This document shows positions 8,907 through 15,880 of a stretch of DNA of 48,952 nt, in pieces (position 1 is the stretch's first letter; each line of letters begins with the position of its first letter). The notes beneath the pieces are model-generated. The model had not been told where the DNA came from and searched no databases. It saw nothing but the letters and a program-made list of their open reading frames with translations. Position numbers and translations under genes: made by a program. The stretch covers positions 1-48,952 of the forward strand of contig NZ_AXVR01000038.1 of the NCBI RefSeq assembly GCF_000484695.1, in the 5' to 3' direction. Source of the DNA: Salinispora cortesiana (GTDB taxonomy: Bacteria; Actinomycetota; Actinomycetes; Mycobacteriales; Micromonosporaceae).

Positions 8907-9605
8907 GTGATTGAGATCATCGCGCACTCACTGGTCGACACGACCGAGATGTACCTACGGACCATCCTCGAGCTCGAGGAGGAGGGTGTGCCGCCGCTGC
9001 GTGCCCGCATCGCCGAGCGGCTGCGCCAGAGCGGTCCCACGGTCAGCCAGACCGTCGCCCGGATGGAGCGGGACGGCCTGCTCACCGTTGAGGGCGACCG
9101 CCACCTCACGCTCACCGACACCGGCCGTGACGCGGCGGTCTCCGTGATGCGCAAACACCGACTGGCGGAGCTGCTTCTGGTCAACGTGATCGGCATGCCC
9201 TACGAGGAGGCCCACGAGGAGGCCTGCCGGTGGGAGCACGTCATGAGCGACGCTGTCGAGCAGCGGGTCTACGACCTGCTCAACCGGCCGACCCGCTCGC
9301 CGTACGGCAACCCGATCCCCGGGCTGGAAGCGCTGGGATCGGCGGGCCCTTCGGCCACGGAGCCCGCCGAGGGGGAACGCAACCTGGCGTTCCCCGGCCT
9401 CTCCGGCACGGTCGTCGTCCGGCGCATCTGCGAGAGCCTGCAGAGCAACTCGGACGTGTTGCGCCAGCTGCACGCCGCCGGGGTTGACCCCGGTGCCACG
9501 GTGACCGTCGCCCAGGAGCGGGACGGCGTGTCCATCGACCGCTACGGCGACCGCGTCCGCCTCCCCCGCGAGGTGGCCTCCCGGGTCTTCGTCGCCGCCA
9601 GCTGA
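8907..9605 (+). CDS. ideR: IdeR/DtxR-family metal-dependent repressor
   Basis: This 232-aa protein closely follows the iron-dependent regulator family. The N-terminal winged helix contains VDTTEMYLRTILELEEEG and the recognition helix region SGPTVSQTVARMERDGL. The dimerisation and metal-binding domain contains KHRLAELLL and HEEACRWEHVMSD, which supply the usual His, Glu, Cys and His ligands. A C-terminal SH3-like domain of about 75 residues is present (FPGLSGTVVVRRICES). Iron-loaded IdeR represses siderophore genes and activates storage genes. GTG 8907 is taken as start; no Shine-Dalgarno is visible and a later GTC-based start is unlikely. Position downstream of a SigB-type gene parallels mycobacterial sigB-ideR. 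No classic iron box was found upstream of it. Confidence 0.93.
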   Translation: MIEIIAHSLVDTTEMYLRTILELEEEGVPPLRARIAERLRQSGPTVSQTVARMERDGLLTVEGDRHLTLTDTGRDAAVSVMRKHRLAELLLVNVIGMPYEEAHEEACRWEHVMSDAVEQRVYDLLNRPTRSPYGNPIPGLEALGSAGPSATEPAEGERNLAFPGLSGTVVVRRICESLQSNSDVLRQLHAAGVDPGATVTVAQERDGVSIDRYGDRVRLPREVASRVFVAAS

Positions 9606-9665
9606 CCACGGCTTCCGGGCAGCCACGCACCGCACCGACCCGGCCGCCTGCTCCGCATCGAGGGC

Positions 9666-9884
9666 TCAGTCGAGGTACGGGCAGTGGCGGCAACCGCGAC
9701 CGCAGCAGGTGCCACGACGGGCGAGAAAGCCGGCGGTAAGCACGAACAGACCGGTGGTCGGGTCGGGGTAGCCGGCCTGACCGGCCGCCAGGGCAGCGGC
9801 GTGGGCGGCGCAGATCCGCTCGCGTTGCGGGTCCTCGGGCGGCAACCGGGACGGGTGTGGCACGGTCAACGGCCGATTCGCCAA
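9666..9884 (-). CDS. DUF5522 small cysteine-rich protein
   Basis: This 72-aa protein ends in the DUF5522 signature TGLFVLTAGFLARRGTCCGR followed by GCRHCPYLD, with a CC...C..C cluster that probably binds a metal. The start is inferred as TTG 9884, which has GGGGAG nine bases upstream; an internal GTG at 9863 is the alternative and would give 65 aa. It lies 46 bp downstream of the DUF2332 gene on the same strand, probably in one transcript. Function is unknown. Confidence 0.75.
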   Translation of the reverse strand: MANRPLTVPHPSRLPPEDPQRERICAAHAAALAAGQAGYPDPTTGLFVLTAGFLARRGTCCGRGCRHCPYLD

Positions 9885-9930
9885 CGGTTTTCGCTCCCCA
9901 CCCACGCCGGGCAGTGTAGGGGCCTGGTGG

Positions 9931-10866
9931 CTAAGCGAACCAGGCCGCTGCCTGCCCGTGCGCCTGGGCCCACGCCAGTGGCTTGCCGTCGAGCGCGAGC
10001 ACATTGTTGAAACCGGCACCGGGTGGGTTGGGCAATCCGTCGTAGGGCAGCGCTCGCGTCGACTCCGCGGCGATCCAGTTGCCGGGCAGCCCACGAACCA
10101 ACTCGACGAAGGCGGTACGTCGGCGCTGCGGCACCTGGTACAGCACGGTCGTGTGGAACACCACCAGGGTCGCCTCGGGCGGGGCCAACGCGGCCACCGC
10201 CGGCAGGTCGTCCACCAGGTCCCCGCGGACAAGCAGCGGCGGATCGGCCGCGGCCAGATTCGCCGCTGCCCGCAGCCGTGCCCGCCGGTGGGCATGCTCC
10301 GGCCAGATGAGAGCGTCCAGCCAGGCAAGATCGTTCGCGTCGGTCACGTCCAGCGGATTGAGGTCCAGCCCGGCCCGCCACACCACGGTGGGTAGCCGGC
10401 TCGGGGGCAGGGTGCCGGTGAGCGTGCAGTCGAGGACGGGGCGGCCGTCGCCCAGGAGCTGGCGGTCGTAGCGGTACGCGTACCGGTCGGGGTAGAGACA
10501 GAGCCCCGCCGACGCACCAACCTCCAACAGTGCGAGCGGTTGGGGTAGCGCGGCGAGCAGCGGCAGCAGGACGGCGCACCGCCCCGCCTCGTTCGTCTGG
10601 GTCGCCCTGCGCCGGATCTCCACCTCGATCGCCGGCCAGTTCGCCAGAACGTAGGCGTGAAAGGCCGCCGGGTCCTCGACCGGACCACCGAGCAGCCGAA
10701 CCACGCCGAAGAGCAGATTCGGTTGCCGTTTGGCCGGCGGAAGCCGCTCGATCAACGCGAGCAGATCGGCGTCACCGGACACCGCCAGCGCCAAGCGCTC
10801 GTACGCCGGTGACACGCCACACGCCTCCCGGGTGGCGAAGGTGCGATAGGTATCGGCTGCCGTCAC
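9931..10866 (-). CDS. DUF2332 family protein
   Basis: This 311-aa protein matches the DUF2332 family of actinobacteria and proteobacteria. It begins YRTFATREACGVSPAYERLA and contains the family stretch ALLEVGASAGLCLYPDRYAY. That glycine-rich turn resembles a methyltransferase-like Rossmann loop, though no activity is established for the family. GTG 10866 is preferred because the conserved part starts there; the frame is open for 24 more codons without similarity. It is downstream of nrdJ on the same strand but separated from it by a hairpin at 10929-10950. The DUF5522 gene follows. Confidence 0.83.
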   Translation of the reverse strand: MTAADTYRTFATREACGVSPAYERLALAVSGDADLLALIERLPPAKRQPNLLFGVVRLLGGPVEDPAAFHAYVLANWPAIEVEIRRRATQTNEAGRCAVLLPLLAALPQPLALLEVGASAGLCLYPDRYAYRYDRQLLGDGRPVLDCTLTGTLPPSRLPTVVWRAGLDLNPLDVTDANDLAWLDALIWPEHAHRRARLRAAANLAAADPPLLVRGDLVDDLPAVAALAPPEATLVVFHTTVLYQVPQRRRTAFVELVRGLPGNWIAAESTRALPYDGLPNPPGAGFNNVLALDGKPLAWAQAHGQAAAWFA

Positions 10867-10928
10867 GCCCTCAGGATCGCACCACAGCGGAGAGTCCGGT
10901 GCCCCGCACCGACCGCCGCCACGTGCGA

Positions 10929-10950
10929 CCCCGGGCACCCTCGCCCGAGG
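10929..10950 (-). terminator. Short stem-loop after nrdJ
   Basis: CCCCGGGC (10929-10936) pairs with GCCCGAGG (10943-10950) with one G-U wobble and a 6-nt loop. It lies 18 bp beyond the nrdJ stop on the minus strand and probably ends the nrdR-nrdJ transcript. Confidence 0.5.
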
Positions 10951-10967
10951 TCACACGTGCACATATG

Positions 10968-13859
10968 TCAGCTACAACCGCTGGTGGAACCGCAGCCCTC
11001 GCAGACGTAGCAGCTGCCGGCCGGGCGCATCTTCGTACCACAGGTGAAGCAGAGCGGCGCGTCGGCAGCCTTACCGATCACCGCTTCCAGCAGCTCCGTG
11101 CTCGACCCCACGGACGGGGCCGGCTGCGCCGCCGCGACGTCGGCCAGCTCCTGGGCCGGCTGGGCGACCGGACCGACCTTCGGCTCCTCCGGCCGGGTCT
11201 CGACCGGGGCTGAGGAGGCCATCGCGGTGAGGTCCGCCGTGTTCGTCTCCGCCTCCGCCTCGGCCGCGAGCTGAGCGGCCCGCTCCTTGGCGGTGAAGAT
11301 GCCCAGCTCCGCGCGGCGCTCGTACGGCAGGAAGTCCAGGGCCAGGCGGCGGAAGATGTAGTCCATCACCGAGGCCGCCATCCGCACGTCCGGGTCGTCG
11401 GTCATACCAGCCGGCTCGAAGCGCATGTTGGTGAACTTGCTGACGTAGGTCTCCAGCGGGACACCGTGCTGCAGACCGATGGAGATGGCCACCGAGAAGG
11501 CATCCATCACACCGGCCAGCGTCGAGCCCTGCTTCGACATCTTGAGGAAGACCTCGCCGAGGCCGTCATCCGGGTAGGACGACGAGGTGAGGTAGCCCTC
11601 CGCTCCGCCGACCGAGAAGGAGATCGTCTCCGACGGGCGCTTCTTCGGCAGCCGCTTCCGCACCGGCCGGTACTCGATGACCTTCTCCACGACCTTCTCG
11701 ACCGCGGCCGGCGTCGCCTCCACCGGGGCAGGGGTGGCGGCCTTCTCCTTCTTCGCCACCGACAACGGCTGGCCCACCTTGCAGTTGTCGCGGTAGATCG
11801 CCAGCGCCTTGAGGCCGAGCCGCCAGCCCTCGAAGTAGATCTTCTCGACATCCTCGACGGTGGCCTGCTCCGGCATGTTGACCGTCTTGGAGATGGCGCC
11901 GGAGATGAACGGCTGGACGGCCGCCATCATTCGCACGTGGCCCATCGGGGCGATGGACCGCTCGCCCATGGCGCAGTCGAAGACCGGGTAGTGCTCCGGC
12001 TTGAGACCCGGGGCGTCCACCACGTGACCGTGCTCGGCGATGTGCTCGACGATCGCCTCGACCTGCTCCTCCGGGTAGCCGAGGGTGCGCAGCGCGCGCG
12101 GCACGGTCTGGTTGACGATCTGCATCGAGCCGCCACCGACCAGCTTCTTGAACTTGACCAACGCCAGGTCCGGCTCGACGCCGGTGGTGTCGCAGTCCAT
12201 CATCAGGCCGATGGTGCCGGTGGGCGCCAGGACGCTGGCCTGCGAGTTACGCCAGCCGTTCCGGTCACCCAGCTTGTTGCCGAGGGTCCACTGCCGGGTG
12301 GCCTCCCGCTGCACCGCCGTGGCGACGGCACCGGTGGCCTTGATCTCGTCGTTCGCGGCGGCGTGCTTACGCATGACCCGCTTGTGCGGCTCGGCGTTGC
12401 GGGCGTAGCCGTCGTACGCGCCGACGATGCCGGCCAGTTCGGCGGAGCGACGGTACGCGGTGCCGGTCATCAGCGAGGTGATCGCCGCGGCCAGCGAGCG
12501 CCCCTGGTCCGAGCCGTACGGCAGGCCGGAGGCCATCAGCAGCGCACCGAGGTTGGCATACCCGATGCCAAGCTGCCGGTATGCCCGGGTGGTCTCGCCG
12601 ATCTTCTCGGTGGGGAAGTCGGCGAAGCAGATCGAGATGTCCATCGCGGTGATGACCAGCTCGACCGAGCGGACGAACTTCTCCACCTCGAAGCCGCCGT
12701 CGGCGCGGAGGAACCGCATCAGGTTGAGCGAGGCCAGGTTGCACGAGGAGTTGTCCAGGTGCAGGTACTCCGAGCAGGGGTTCGACGCGGTGATCCGCCC
12801 GGTCTCCGGGCAGGTGTGCCAGTCGTTGATGGTGTCGTCGTACTGGAGCCCCGGGTCGGCGCACTCCCAGGCGGCCTGGGAGATGGTCCGGAACAGCGGC
12901 TTCGCGTCGATCGTGTCGATCACCGAGCCATCGAGCCGGCCACGCAGGTCGAAGGTGCCGCCGTCCTGCACCGCCGTCATGAACTCGTCGCTGACCCGGA
13001 CCGAGTTGTTGGCGTTCTGGTACTGCACGCTGACGATGTCCGCGCCGCCCAGGTCCATGTCGAAGCCGGCGTCGCGCAGGGCGCGGACCTTGTCCTCCTC
13101 GCGCGCCTTGGTGACCACGAACTCCTCGATGTCCGGGTGGTCGACGTCGAGAATGACCATCTTGGCCGCCCGCCGGGTCGCCCCGCCGGACTTAATGGTG
13201 CCGGCCGACGCGTCGGCACCGCGCATGAAGCTGACCGGGCCGGAGGCGGTGCCGCCGGAGGAGAGCAGCTCCTTTGAGGAGCGGATCCGGGAGAGGTTGA
13301 CTCCGGAGCCGGAGCCACCCTTGAAGATCAGCCCCTCCTCCTTGTACCAGTCCAGGATGGAGTCCATCGAGTCATCGACGGAGAGGATGAAGCATGCGCT
13401 GACCTGCTGCGGCGAGGACGTGCCGACGTTGAACCAGACCGGCGAGTTGAAGCTGAACACCTGGTGCAGCAGCATCCAGGTCAGTTCGTGGGCGAAGATC
13501 TCGGCGTCGGCCGGGGTGGCGAAGTAGCCGTACTCCTCACCGGCGGTGCGGTAGGTGGCCACCACCCGGTCGATCAGCTGCCGAAGCGACCACTCCCGCT
13601 CCGGGGTCCCCACCGCACCCCGGAAGTACTTGGTGGTCACGATGTTGGCCGCGTTGACGCTCCACTCCTGTGGGAACTCCACGCCGCGCTGCTCGAAGTT
13701 GATCGAGCCGTCCCGCCAGTTCGTCATCACGACGTCCCGACGCTCCCAGGTCACCTCGTCGTACGGGTGGACCCCCTCGGTGGTCCACACCCGCTCGACC
13801 TTCAGACCCGCTGCCGCCTTGCTCCGTGACTTGCTCGTTGTCACACCGTCCCCCGGCAT
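10968..13859 (-). CDS. nrdJ: Vitamin B12-dependent (class II) ribonucleotide reductase
   Basis: This 963-aa enzyme makes deoxyribonucleotides from ribonucleotides using adenosylcobalamin to generate the thiyl radical. The core includes FNSPVWFNVG, the active-site stretch NPCSEYLHLDNSSCNLASLN and APTGTIGLMMDCDTTG. The C-terminal part holds the cysteine-rich tail CFTCGTKMRPAGSCYVCEGC that cycles reducing equivalents. Length fits the actinobacterial type (about 950-970). ATG 13859 has GAGGGG seven bases upstream. It is the second gene of nrdR-nrdJ; the 165-bp gap between them carries three 35-bp tandem repeats. NrdR repression with ATP/dATP sensing is expected. No cobalamin riboswitch was recognised in the gap. 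Confidence 0.97.
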   Translation of the reverse strand: MPGDGVTTSKSRSKAAAGLKVERVWTTEGVHPYDEVTWERRDVVMTNWRDGSINFEQRGVEFPQEWSVNAANIVTTKYFRGAVGTPEREWSLRQLIDRVVATYRTAGEEYGYFATPADAEIFAHELTWMLLHQVFSFNSPVWFNVGTSSPQQVSACFILSVDDSMDSILDWYKEEGLIFKGGSGSGVNLSRIRSSKELLSSGGTASGPVSFMRGADASAGTIKSGGATRRAAKMVILDVDHPDIEEFVVTKAREEDKVRALRDAGFDMDLGGADIVSVQYQNANNSVRVSDEFMTAVQDGGTFDLRGRLDGSVIDTIDAKPLFRTISQAAWECADPGLQYDDTINDWHTCPETGRITASNPCSEYLHLDNSSCNLASLNLMRFLRADGGFEVEKFVRSVELVITAMDISICFADFPTEKIGETTRAYRQLGIGYANLGALLMASGLPYGSDQGRSLAAAITSLMTGTAYRRSAELAGIVGAYDGYARNAEPHKRVMRKHAAANDEIKATGAVATAVQREATRQWTLGNKLGDRNGWRNSQASVLAPTGTIGLMMDCDTTGVEPDLALVKFKKLVGGGSMQIVNQTVPRALRTLGYPEEQVEAIVEHIAEHGHVVDAPGLKPEHYPVFDCAMGERSIAPMGHVRMMAAVQPFISGAISKTVNMPEQATVEDVEKIYFEGWRLGLKALAIYRDNCKVGQPLSVAKKEKAATPAPVEATPAAVEKVVEKVIEYRPVRKRLPKKRPSETISFSVGGAEGYLTSSSYPDDGLGEVFLKMSKQGSTLAGVMDAFSVAISIGLQHGVPLETYVSKFTNMRFEPAGMTDDPDVRMAASVMDYIFRRLALDFLPYERRAELGIFTAKERAAQLAAEAEAETNTADLTAMASSAPVETRPEEPKVGPVAQPAQELADVAAAQPAPSVGSSTELLEAVIGKAADAPLCFTCGTKMRPAGSCYVCEGCGSTSGCS

Positions 13860-13875
13860 CTCATCGCCCCTCGTC

Positions 13876-13987
13876 CGCGCCCCACGCGCGGCCCTACCGT
13901 CAAACCCGACCGCGCCCCACGCGCGGCCCTACCGTCAAACCCGTTCGCGTCCCACGCGCGGCCCTACCGTCAAACCCGTCCGCGCCC
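13876..13987. repeat. Three 35-bp tandem repeats between nrdR and nrdJ
   Basis: Three copies (13876-13910, 13911-13945, 13946-13980) and a 7-bp fourth follow directly on each other with almost no differences. Each holds GCGCGGCCCTACCGTCAAAC. On the transcribed minus strand each copy carries TTTGACGGTAGGG. There are no spacers, so this is not CRISPR. Confidence 0.9.
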
Positions 13988-14024
13988 GCGGCCCGCTCTG
14001 GTGCGGCCAGCTGTCCCGACCGCC

Positions 14025-14489
14025 TCAGCCTCCCTCGCGGACCTGCGCCGCGGTCCGCAGCGTCTCGATCTCCCGCTCGAAGTCGGCGAGCGACTCGAAC
14101 GACCGGTAGACGCTGGCAAACCGGAGGTAGGCCACCTCGTCCAGGTCCCGCAGCGGGCCCAGGATGGCCAGGCCGACCTCATGGCTGGGAAGCTCGGCAG
14201 CACCCTTGGCCCGTACGGTCTCCTCGACCTTCTGCGCCAGCAGGGCAATGGAGTCGTCGTCAACCGGACGTCCCTGGCACGCCTTGCGCACCCCGCCGAT
14301 GATCTTCGTACGGCTGAAGGGCTCGGTGACCCCGCTGCGTTTGACGACTGCGAGGACCGCCTCCTCCACCGTGGTGAACCGCTTGCCGCACTCCGGGCAG
14401 GAGCGCCGGCGCCGGATCAGCTGACCGTCGTCGGCTTCCCGCGAGTCAACGACCCGGGAGTCGGGGTGCCGGCAGTACGGACACCGCAT
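14025..14489 (-). CDS. nrdR: Transcriptional repressor NrdR
   Basis: This 154-aa protein is the standard NrdR repressor of ribonucleotide reductase genes. The N-terminal zinc ribbon is MRCPYCRHPDSRVVDSREAD followed by RRRRSCPECGKRFTTVE, with four cysteines. The ATP-cone domain follows (VVKRSGVTEPFSRTKIIGGV), which senses ATP/dATP. The protein ends in the usual helical tail. GGAGG lies nine bases before the ATG. nrdJ is downstream on the same strand. An NrdR-box-like site (14649-14658) lies about 160 bp upstream, next to a TATAGG -10 candidate, which suggests autorepression of the operon. Confidence 0.97.
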   Translation of the reverse strand: MRCPYCRHPDSRVVDSREADDGQLIRRRRSCPECGKRFTTVEEAVLAVVKRSGVTEPFSRTKIIGGVRKACQGRPVDDDSIALLAQKVEETVRAKGAAELPSHEVGLAILGPLRDLDEVAYLRFASVYRSFESLADFEREIETLRTAAQVREGG

Positions 14490-14648
14490 GGAGCCCGACC
14501 TCCTTCATCGGCCGTGGGGCCGAGCCGGCCGCATCCAGACACGCGTCACCACGGCGGAGCCGTCCTTTCGACGGTCTTCGCCGCGCTGGCGGATGGAGTG
14601 CGGTCCGTAGTCGAACCCAACCTATAGGCAACTAGCGCCCAATGACTA

Positions 14649-14658
14649 CTACATCTAG
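14649..14658 (-). promoter_or_regulatory. NrdR-box-like operator upstream of nrdR
   Basis: The minus strand reads CTAGATGTAG. This matches every strongly conserved position of the published NrdR box core (CWAtATaTWG). It lies close upstream of the TATAGG -10 candidate. NrdR boxes normally occur in pairs about three helical turns apart; the expected second box is degenerate here. Confidence 0.6.
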
Positions 14659-14848
14659 GGGTTGACCGTATGCCGCCCGGGAACTGAGGTCAAGTTGGCG
14701 AGCCTGTCCGGCGCGTCACCCAGCGACCTAGGTCACCCCACCCGTGCGGCCGATATCAGCGCCACCGAGCATCCCAACCTCCCGCAACGGCAAATCACTA
14801 CGGGTCATTCCGACCAACCACCCACACGAGCCCGAAATTAGAACACAA

Positions 14849-14864
14849 GTACGACCCGTCGTAC
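14849..14864. promoter_or_regulatory. 16-bp palindrome in the nrdR-lexA region
   Basis: GTACGAC (14849-14855) and GTCGTAC (14858-14864) are perfect inverted repeats separated by CC. The size fits a dimeric regulator. A weak LexA-like site overlaps its left arm. The binder is unknown. Confidence 0.5.
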
Positions 14865-14923
14865 TATTTACCAGAACAGGAGTGCGACCCAGGCAAGAAC
14901 CACCCCGACACGCCGACCAAGGT

Positions 14924-14937
14924 CGTACAGATGTTTG
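14924..14937 (+). promoter_or_regulatory. LexA (SOS) box upstream of lexA
   Basis: CGTACAGATGTTTG matches the actinobacterial SOS-box consensus CGAACRNRYGTTYG at all but one position. It overlaps the -35 candidate TTTGAA (14934-14939), 16 bp before TATACG (14956-14961). LexA binding here would give the usual autorepression. The recA region holds a site with the same kind of deviation. Confidence 0.8.
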
Positions 14938-15049
14938 AAGAAGGCTGATCTCGCCTATACGGTCAGGGACGACCGGCTCGCGACGGGCTTCCGCCGCGAA
15001 CAACACCACGATTGACGGGGCACCCGAGCGCCGACCAGGGAGGACGGAC

Positions 15050-15835
15050 GTGACCGAGGACCGGACCAACCGGCCGAAGAGCCCGCAGCAGATCACCGAG
15101 GCGGGCACGGCGAGCACCCGCCGTCGACGTGCCGCGCGGGGCCGCACCGGTTCGCCCGCTGTGCGTCCGGTCACCCCCGTCGTCAGCGCATTCCCCGAAC
15201 CGGCAACCGTTGACCTTACGGCCCGGCAGCGGCGGATCCTGGAGTTTATTCGCACCTGGGTCGAGCGACACGGCTACCCGCCGAGCGTGCGCGAGATCGG
15301 CGAGGCGGTCGGGCTGGTGTCGCCGTCCAGCGTTGCCTACCAGCTCAAGGAGCTGGAGAAGAAGGGCTTTCTGCGCCGCGACCCAAACCGGCCACGCGCA
15401 GTTGACGTTCGGCCTCCCGGCGACGCCATCGACGACGAGGCGGCACTCGCGCAGCGGCCGGTCCCGGCCTATGTGCCGATGCTGGGCCGAATCGCCGCCG
15501 GCGGTCCAATCCTCGCCGAGCAGGCCATTGAAGATATTTTCCCGCTGCCCCGCGAGTTGGTCGGCGAGGGCGAGGTCTTCATGCTCCAGGTCAAGGGCGA
15601 CTCGATGCTGGACGCGGCGATCTGCGACGGTGACTGGGTGGTCGTCCGACAGCAACCCACCGCCGAATCCGGCGACATCGTGGCCGCCATGCTCGACGGC
15701 GAGGCGACGGTGAAGACCTACCGGCGGCGGGACGGCCACGTCTGGCTGATGCCGCAGAACCCGGCCTTCGACCCGATCCCGGGCGACGACGCCACCATCA
15801 TGGGCCGGGTCGTCACGGTGCTCCGCCGCATCTGA
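15050..15835 (+). CDS. lexA: SOS response repressor LexA
   Basis: This 261-aa protein represses DNA-damage genes until RecA filaments trigger its self-cleavage. A winged helix-turn-helix is at about 53-115 (LTARQRRILEFIRTW, SVREIGEAVGL). The cleavage site is Ala150-Gly151 (GRIAAGGP). The catalytic dyad is Ser185 (GDSMLDA) and Lys222 (EATVKTY). An N-terminal extension of about 50 residues, arginine-rich, is longer than in E. coli and common in actinobacteria. GTG 15050 has GGGAGGACGGAC directly before it. A LexA box lies 113 bp upstream. The gene is convergent with the propeller membrane protein, as lexA and Rv2721c are in mycobacteria. Confidence 0.97.
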   Translation: MTEDRTNRPKSPQQITEAGTASTRRRRAARGRTGSPAVRPVTPVVSAFPEPATVDLTARQRRILEFIRTWVERHGYPPSVREIGEAVGLVSPSSVAYQLKELEKKGFLRRDPNRPRAVDVRPPGDAIDDEAALAQRPVPAYVPMLGRIAAGGPILAEQAIEDIFPLPRELVGEGEVFMLQVKGDSMLDAAICDGDWVVVRQQPTAESGDIVAAMLDGEATVKTYRRRDGHVWLMPQNPAFDPIPGDDATIMGRVVTVLRRI

Positions 15836-15836
15836 C

Positions 15837-15880
15837 CAGTAACGGCCGCCGTGGCCACCGGATCAGTAGCGGCCGCCGTG
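15837..15880. repeat. 17-bp direct repeat at the lexA/membrane protein 3' ends
   Basis: CAGTAACGGCCGCCGTG (15837-15853) and CAGTAGCGGCCGCCGTG (15864-15880) differ by one base and have a 27-bp period. The second copy encodes the last residues (HGGRY) of the minus-strand protein; the first would encode the same residues just past its stop. Confidence 0.75.

Larger units (their letters stand above)
14490..15049. other. 560-bp divergent control region of nrdR-nrdJ and lexA
   Basis: No gene is seen here. The left part carries the nrdR promoter (TATAGG near 14622-14627 read on the minus strand) and an NrdR-box-like site. The right part is less GC-rich and holds a 16-bp palindrome (14849-14864), a good LexA box (14924-14937) and a -35/-10 pair for lexA. 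Two weaker LexA-like sites occur at 14840-14853 and 14873-14886. The mycobacterial gene Rv2719c that lies between nrdR and lexA has no counterpart here. Confidence 0.7.

Noticed and set aside
11466..13277. About 600-codon plus-strand frame opposite nrdJ
   Set aside because: It is an antisense shadow of nrdJ; low-complexity Arg/Val/Asp composition and no family features.
13876..13987. CRISPR array between nrdR and nrdJ
   Set aside because: The three repeats follow each other directly with no spacers, and no cas gene is present in the window.
13860..14024. Cobalamin riboswitch upstream of nrdJ
   Set aside because: No B12-box sequence could be read in the gap; only the 35-bp repeats are present.
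14843..14886. Two AGAACA-type sequences as true LexA boxes
   Set aside because: They match only 11 of 14 consensus positions each, so they were not listed as separate features.
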